The notes beneath the pieces were generated by a model. The model did not search any database and had not been told where the DNA came from. It saw nothing but the letters and a program-made list of their open reading frames with translations. DNA of 64,000 bases from JAJTHC01 sp044348005 (lineage in GTDB: Bacteria; Cyanobacteriota; Vampirovibrionia; Vampirovibrionales; JAJTHC01), in contig JBIKTR010000006.1 of the NCBI GenBank assembly GCA_044348005.1, forward strand, positions 1-64,000, written 5' to 3'. Both the position numbers and the translations under genes were made by a program. This document shows, one piece after another, positions 60,332-64,000 of the stretch; the stretch's first letter is position 1; every line of letters starts with the position of its first letter.

Positions 60332-60701
60332 GTTGATTAGGTAGTTTTGTAAGTTGAACAGAGGCTCTCCCCTTGAACGAGTTTAGGGCTTGTTGCCAAT
60401 TTTCAGGATCACACAGTGTCGATAGAAATGTTCTAAGCTGCTCAAGACTTTCAGGTGCATGAGGTAAACTTACCGACATTCTAAAATCATCTTTTACAAT
60501 AAATAAGAACGTACCGTTTAAAGACATTGAGTCAAAACCAAATAATTCTTCTAAGGCTGTTCTTTCTGAAGAAGTAATTCTAAGCGTGTCGACTGCCGAA
60601 GCTACCCCCCCCCCCTCGCGCTGTGATGCGACAGGTATAGCAGGCTTTTGCACGGACGGGTTCATAGAGGGCACCGAAAATAGAGGGGTAGAAAGACGCA
60701 C
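60306..60701 (-). CDS. hypothetical protein
   Basis: 131 residues from a GTG (AAAGGAT about 11 bases upstream). An N-terminal Ser/Pro-rich part is followed by a compact domain (RTALEELFGFDSMSLNGTFLFIVKDDFRMSVSLPHAPESLEQLRTFLSTL). No membrane helix or known domain. Next to the minisatellite locus B. Confidence 0.55.
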   Translation of the reverse strand: MRLSTPLFSVPSMNPSVQKPAIPVASQREGGGVASAVDTLRITSSERTALEELFGFDSMSLNGTFLFIVKDDFRMSVSLPHAPESLEQLRTFLSTLCDPENWQQALNSFKGRASVQLTKLPNQPTQGHARP

Positions 60702-60831
60702 GACAGATAAATCCTTTATTTATAGTTCAAACCAACACAAAACGGGGACGAGCCACATAAGCTTCAAAACGTATTATATCGAAAAAAGATGCCTTGTAAA
60801 GAAATTGTTACGCTACACGCGCGAATGTTTA

Positions 60832-61083
60832 CTCACAAAAGTCGGTTTTTTGGCCACGAAAGTCGGTTTTCTGGCCACGAAAGTCCGTTTTTTGGCCACG
60901 AAAGTCGGTTTTCTGGCCACGAAAGTCCGTTTTTTGGCCACGAAAGTCCGTTTTTTGGCCACGAAAGTCGGTTTTCTGGCCACGAAAGTCCGTTTTCTGG
61001 CCACGAAAGTCCGTTTTCTGGCCACGAAAGTCGGTTTTCTGGCCACGAAAGTCCGTTTTTCGACACACGAAAGTCGGTTTTTT
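60832..61083 (+). repeat. 21-bp minisatellite, locus B (12 units)
   Basis: Twelve 21-bp units with the same core TGGCCACGAAAGTC and the same orientation as at 2174-2348. Variation is confined to the bases after AAAGTC (CCG or CGG) and to TTTTCT versus TTTTTT, in a mixed order. Open frames through it (FLATKVR repeats on the plus strand) look incidental. Confidence 0.95.
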
Positions 61084-61218
61084 GTTCGATTTTCAAGGAA
61101 TGTGCTGGGGGGTGAAGGCCTGTTCAAAAAAGCCACTCTTTTTCAGTATAACGTATTTTTAAGCACTATGCCTAGTGCAGAAAGTGCACGATTTTAAGCC
61201 CTGTTCATTCAACAAACA

Positions 61219-61259
61219 AGCGAAGGCTTCTTAAAGCCTCCGCTTACTCGCCTTTTTTT
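61219..61259. terminator. hairpin and T tract between minisatellite B and the GntR gene
   Basis: AAGCG-AAGGCTT and AAGCCT-CCGCTT form an imperfect long stem, followed on the plus strand by seven T residues; on the minus strand it is followed by TTGTTTG. Likely terminates the minus-strand regulator gene and perhaps plus-strand transcription. Confidence 0.55.
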
Positions 61260-61267
61260 CGTGCGTT

Positions 61268-62488
61268 TTACAGCACAATGGCTCCACCAAAGCGACCCCG
61301 CTTAAACGTCACCCGGCCTTCTTCCTGCAGTTGCTTCAACCCACGTCGCACTGAATTGGCGGTTACCCCAATCTCGCTTGCTAAATCATGCACATTCGGC
61401 AACTGTTCGCCACTTTGAAACGTGCTGATTTGGTCTTCTAAGGCTTGGTACGCCTTTTCATAATCGTAGAGTTCCATGTGTTGTTCTGCGGGCATAAACA
61501 GCGATTCCATGGTGTTGACGGAAATAAAGTGGAGTGGCAATCGCGTGACATACGTGCCGTAGCGTCCGCGTTTGGAATGAATCATGCCTTGTTCAGCCAA
61601 GCGTTGCATGGCGTCATGAACGGTTTTAATCGACACCTTAAACAAGGTGGCCAGTTCCTGATGCGGAGGCAATTTGTCGTTGACTTCATAGCGATCGGAA
61701 ATAAGGGCTTTTAATTCACGTTCAATTTGATCGATTAGGGTATCCGTTTGAATAGAGGCAAAGTCATTGCACACATTTTCAACCGTTGGCAGGCGTTTGA
61801 GCGTCCAGTTTGGTTTTTTTCCGCGATTGCCCATGGCTTCAAGCACGCCTTCATGCGTTAAAAACTCCATGGCCAAACGGGTGGTGTTAGGCGTGGCGTG
61901 AATGATTTTGGCCATTTCTCGGCTAGAAGGCAATAAGTCGTTTACCGCAATGCCTTGGTTTACAATGTACTGTTGAATGGCCAAAACGGTTTGGTCTCGT
62001 TTAGACGTTTGCTTGCGGATGCGTTGTTCTTCTTGCGTGTGGCTGGCATTTTTGAGCAAGGTGCCAATGCGTTGTTTGGATTCCACCCACCCCTCATCTT
62101 CCACAAAACGAATGGCATTCTGTACGGTTCCTACACTCACGCCCAAGTAATCGGAAAGCTCTTTTTTCAAGGGAAGCAAGTAATTTTCATGCAACTCGCC
62201 TGATTCAAAACCGGCTTTAATCCACGTGGTGAGCCATTCAGCGATTTGGGCGTCTTTACCGAGCTTGGCTTTAAGGGTAAGCGGGGCGGGCAATTCTTCT
62301 AAAGTTAAACGCAAAGGGGCTTCTGGCGGAGCTGTTTCTAACACTTGCTGGTGCAATAAGCGATTAGACGTAAACGCCCCTTTCATAGGCACTGACACTT
62401 GCACAGGCAAGCTGGCTTTGCTTTGGGTGCCCTTTAGCAAGGTTGGGGTGGGTTTTTTCTTTGTTTCGGCTTGGGTGTTTTGGGTCAT
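61268..62488 (-). CDS. regulator with four tandem GntR-type winged-helix domains
   Basis: 406 residues. A disordered N-terminus of about 70 residues is followed by four winged-helix units at about 78-147, 164-230, 251-316 and 342-406. Each shows the GntR pattern: helix, (L)LPSxxELA-like turn, recognition helix and wing (LKKELSDYLGVSVGTVQNAIRFVEDEGWVES; LPSSREMAKIIHATPNTTRLAMEFL; LPPHQELATLFKVSIKTVHDAMQRLAEQG; LPNVHDLASEIGVTANSVRRGLKQLQEEG). There is no effector-binding domain of FadR, HutC or MocR type. A tandem four-headed GntR protein is not a standard architecture. Stand-alone gene. Confidence 0.88.
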   Translation of the reverse strand: MTQNTQAETKKKPTPTLLKGTQSKASLPVQVSVPMKGAFTSNRLLHQQVLETAPPEAPLRLTLEELPAPLTLKAKLGKDAQIAEWLTTWIKAGFESGELHENYLLPLKKELSDYLGVSVGTVQNAIRFVEDEGWVESKQRIGTLLKNASHTQEEQRIRKQTSKRDQTVLAIQQYIVNQGIAVNDLLPSSREMAKIIHATPNTTRLAMEFLTHEGVLEAMGNRGKKPNWTLKRLPTVENVCNDFASIQTDTLIDQIERELKALISDRYEVNDKLPPHQELATLFKVSIKTVHDAMQRLAEQGMIHSKRGRYGTYVTRLPLHFISVNTMESLFMPAEQHMELYDYEKAYQALEDQISTFQSGEQLPNVHDLASEIGVTANSVRRGLKQLQEEGRVTFKRGRFGGAIVL

Positions 62489-62934
62489 GTTTGAATCCTT
62501 ATGTCCTTGTCGCTTAAAAATTACTTATAACGGTGTCAATCCCCCTGAATGGGTTGACGTGTGAAAAAATGAGTCTGCTTCCATCAAATGCCTAGAAAAT
62601 GTGAAATGGGTTGAGTGGGTTCATCTAAAATGATTTACGCTGTTTGAGAAGCATCTATATTAGTATTAAAACAAACGAGTTCCTGAAGCGTGCTATTGTT
62701 TTAATTGTTGTAACATAAGTTTCTTTCGGCACCGCAAGGGGAAACTTTAATTTTTGTTACAAATAAAAACAATCACCTCAAACCAATCACACTTTACGCA
62801 CGTGTTCTCTTGGTTTGCTCCTTAATTTAGGGGAGCCCCTTGAAGCAAAGGGCTTGGGCGCCCGAAAGCAAAGTCGTGTAGAACAGATCCGTAAAACAGG
62901 TCCCTTTCTTGAAAGTAACAACCTATGACGCCTA
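62489..62934. other. 446-bp intergenic region
   Basis: Divergent between the GntR regulator and the partial gene at 62935. It contains a hairpin AAGTTTC...GGAAACTT with the T-rich AATTTTTG (near 62730-62760) and another AGCCCCTT...AAAGGGCTT (near 62835-62860). No reading frame with a ribosome site. It may carry operators for the four-domain regulator. Confidence 0.4.
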
Positions 62935-64000
62935 CTCCTTCAAATTTGAACGATCCCAGTCCAGATCCTCACGCCTGGTATGAACAATACCCCACGCTCA
63001 GTCGTGCTTTAAACTTTCTGAAACCCTTGCCTGATTATGTGCAAGAACTGGTGGGTAAAAAACTCTATACCTACGCAAAAGAACTGGCCTACGGCGATTA
63101 TGAAGCCCCCGTCAGTGAAGAAGATTCTAGTGCGCAAGGGCTTAAACGCTTTCGGCAATTCATGCAGAATAAGGCCCATCATTCTATGGTGTCTCGTGGC
63201 TTAAATGAAGTCATGGGTTTAAATGAACAGGGGCGTTCACTGGTGGGGCAACGCCTTTTACTCTGTTTGCAAGCCTTAAATAACTTGGCGTCGCAATATC
63301 CCAGTGGGGACGACTTTACTTCAACCAAACAAAGTCGAATTGAAGTGCATACCTTAATCAATTTGGTGTTTGACAAAAACTTAAGCGATTTTGAATTACA
63401 AGGCCAGCAACGAAAAGCCGAACGCAAAGCACTTTTAGAAGAAGAAAAACTGGCTGAAGCCATGCTTAACCAAGCGTTAGAACAAGTTGGGGAAATAGAA
63501 GATCCTTTTGTGCCTTATAACCCAGCGATTAAAGACGAAGCCTTACAACGCATGGAACTGGATCCTGAAATGACCCGCTTAGCGTCTTTGCAAGAAACAA
63601 TCCCAACAACATTAACCCCAACCATTAAACGCATGGGTCGCTTCTTGGTGTTATGGCTCAGCCCCCCTGAAGAAGTTGAAGACAAAGTCGAAACAGAAAC
63701 GGTACAAGACGTCCCCTTCAAATCGTTAGACGCCACAGCCCACAAGACTTCAGAAAATGTTTTACATGCCGAAGAAGAAAATAAAGATTCAGAGGAACTT
63801 TCTGAATCTTTAGATCACACCACCGTTGAAACCGTTCATACTAAAAAAAGCAATTTTCAAGAAAGTGAAGAACCGATGAGTAAAGCCGTTTTCCGTGAAA
63901 CCCCAGCCAAACCCCAGCTTCAAACGACTCAGGAAGAAGCCGTATTAGGACCTTTTGAGCTTTCTGAAGCAGAACGCCTTGCCTTGATTGAAGAGGTGAC
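62935..64000 (+). CDS. large acidic protein, partial (cut by window end)
   Basis: 355 codons without a stop from the ATG at 62935 to the window end (MTPTPSNLNDPSPDPHAWYEQYPTLSRALNFLKP...). The upstream sequence (TTGAAAGTAACAACC) has only a weak ribosome site. The first 200 residues are helical with an extended region of charged coiled coil (QGQQRKAERKALLEEEKLAEAML). The later part is acidic and low-complexity (HAEEENKDSEELSESLDHTT). No domain recognised. Confidence 0.75.

Noticed and set aside
60832..61083. CRISPR array
   Set aside because: Units are contiguous at 21 bp with no unique spacers and no cas genes in the window.
60586..61197. 203-residue plus-strand reading frame through the minisatellite (FLATKVR repeats)
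   Set aside because: A stop-free 21-bp repeat gives open frames in several frames on both strands; there is no ribosome site and the ends are unrelated sequence.

Overview
The window is a bacterial chromosome segment of mid-40s percent GC (judged by eye). It is densely coding on both strands and uses many UUG or GUG starts. Several features point to the non-photosynthetic sister lineage of Cyanobacteria (Vampirovibrionia/Melainabacteria): a cyanobacterial-type SbtA/SbtB bicarbonate pair, a YvcK-like protein with two N-terminal membrane segments, a small protein starting MGLSATQGR that resembles proteins I associate with that group, and a MetX-MetW fusion. The assignment is inference; no 16S gene is present.

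Layout. 0.1-6.6 kb: ROK sugar kinase, class IV aminotransferase, a repeat cluster, an AT-rich orphan, endonuclease III. 7.0-11.7 kb: rplK-rplA, then prmA (which methylates L11), rsmE and a tRNA nucleotidyltransferase with an HD domain. 11.7-13.0 kb: a two-gene island bounded by a duplicated cca 3' end, then a response regulator and tRNA-Lys. 13.8-21.1 kb: TPR/NHL protein, sbtA-sbtB-outer membrane protein, Tat-exported superoxide dismutase, C39-like peptidase, histidine kinase, pxpA. 21.3-32.5 kb: yvcK, rpsF-ssb-hemW, smc-scpA, wecB, a membrane protein, tRNA-Ser and tRNA-Ile.

32.77-47.28 kb is an integrated element of about 14.5 kb at the 3' end of tRNA-Ile(GAT), bounded by 73-bp direct repeats. 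It carries a large serine recombinase; a type III restriction-modification operon (mod, res) followed by two unrecognised AT-rich genes; a replication module (zinc-ribbon/Toprim primase and DUF3987 helicase-like protein); and an AbiD/F-type HEPN gene with its own promoter, a structured leader and a long inverted repeat at its 3' end. The Abi cassette lies between two inverted, diverged copies of the same gene pair.

48.1-59.5 kb returns to core genes: rsmA-ispE, a septum-initiator-like protein, the metX-metW fusion, secY-adk-map, a strong 6S-like RNA gene, and a cluster of lineage-specific proteins. 59.5-64 kb holds small membrane or hypothetical genes, a second copy of a 21-bp minisatellite, an unusual regulator with four GntR-type winged-helix domains, and the start of a large acidic protein cut by the window edge.

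Best candidates for something undescribed: the Abi cassette with its RNA-like leader; the four-gene mod-res-X-Y operon; the two-locus 21-bp minisatellite; a hairpin element with a constant core and exchangeable stems; and the four-headed GntR regulator.
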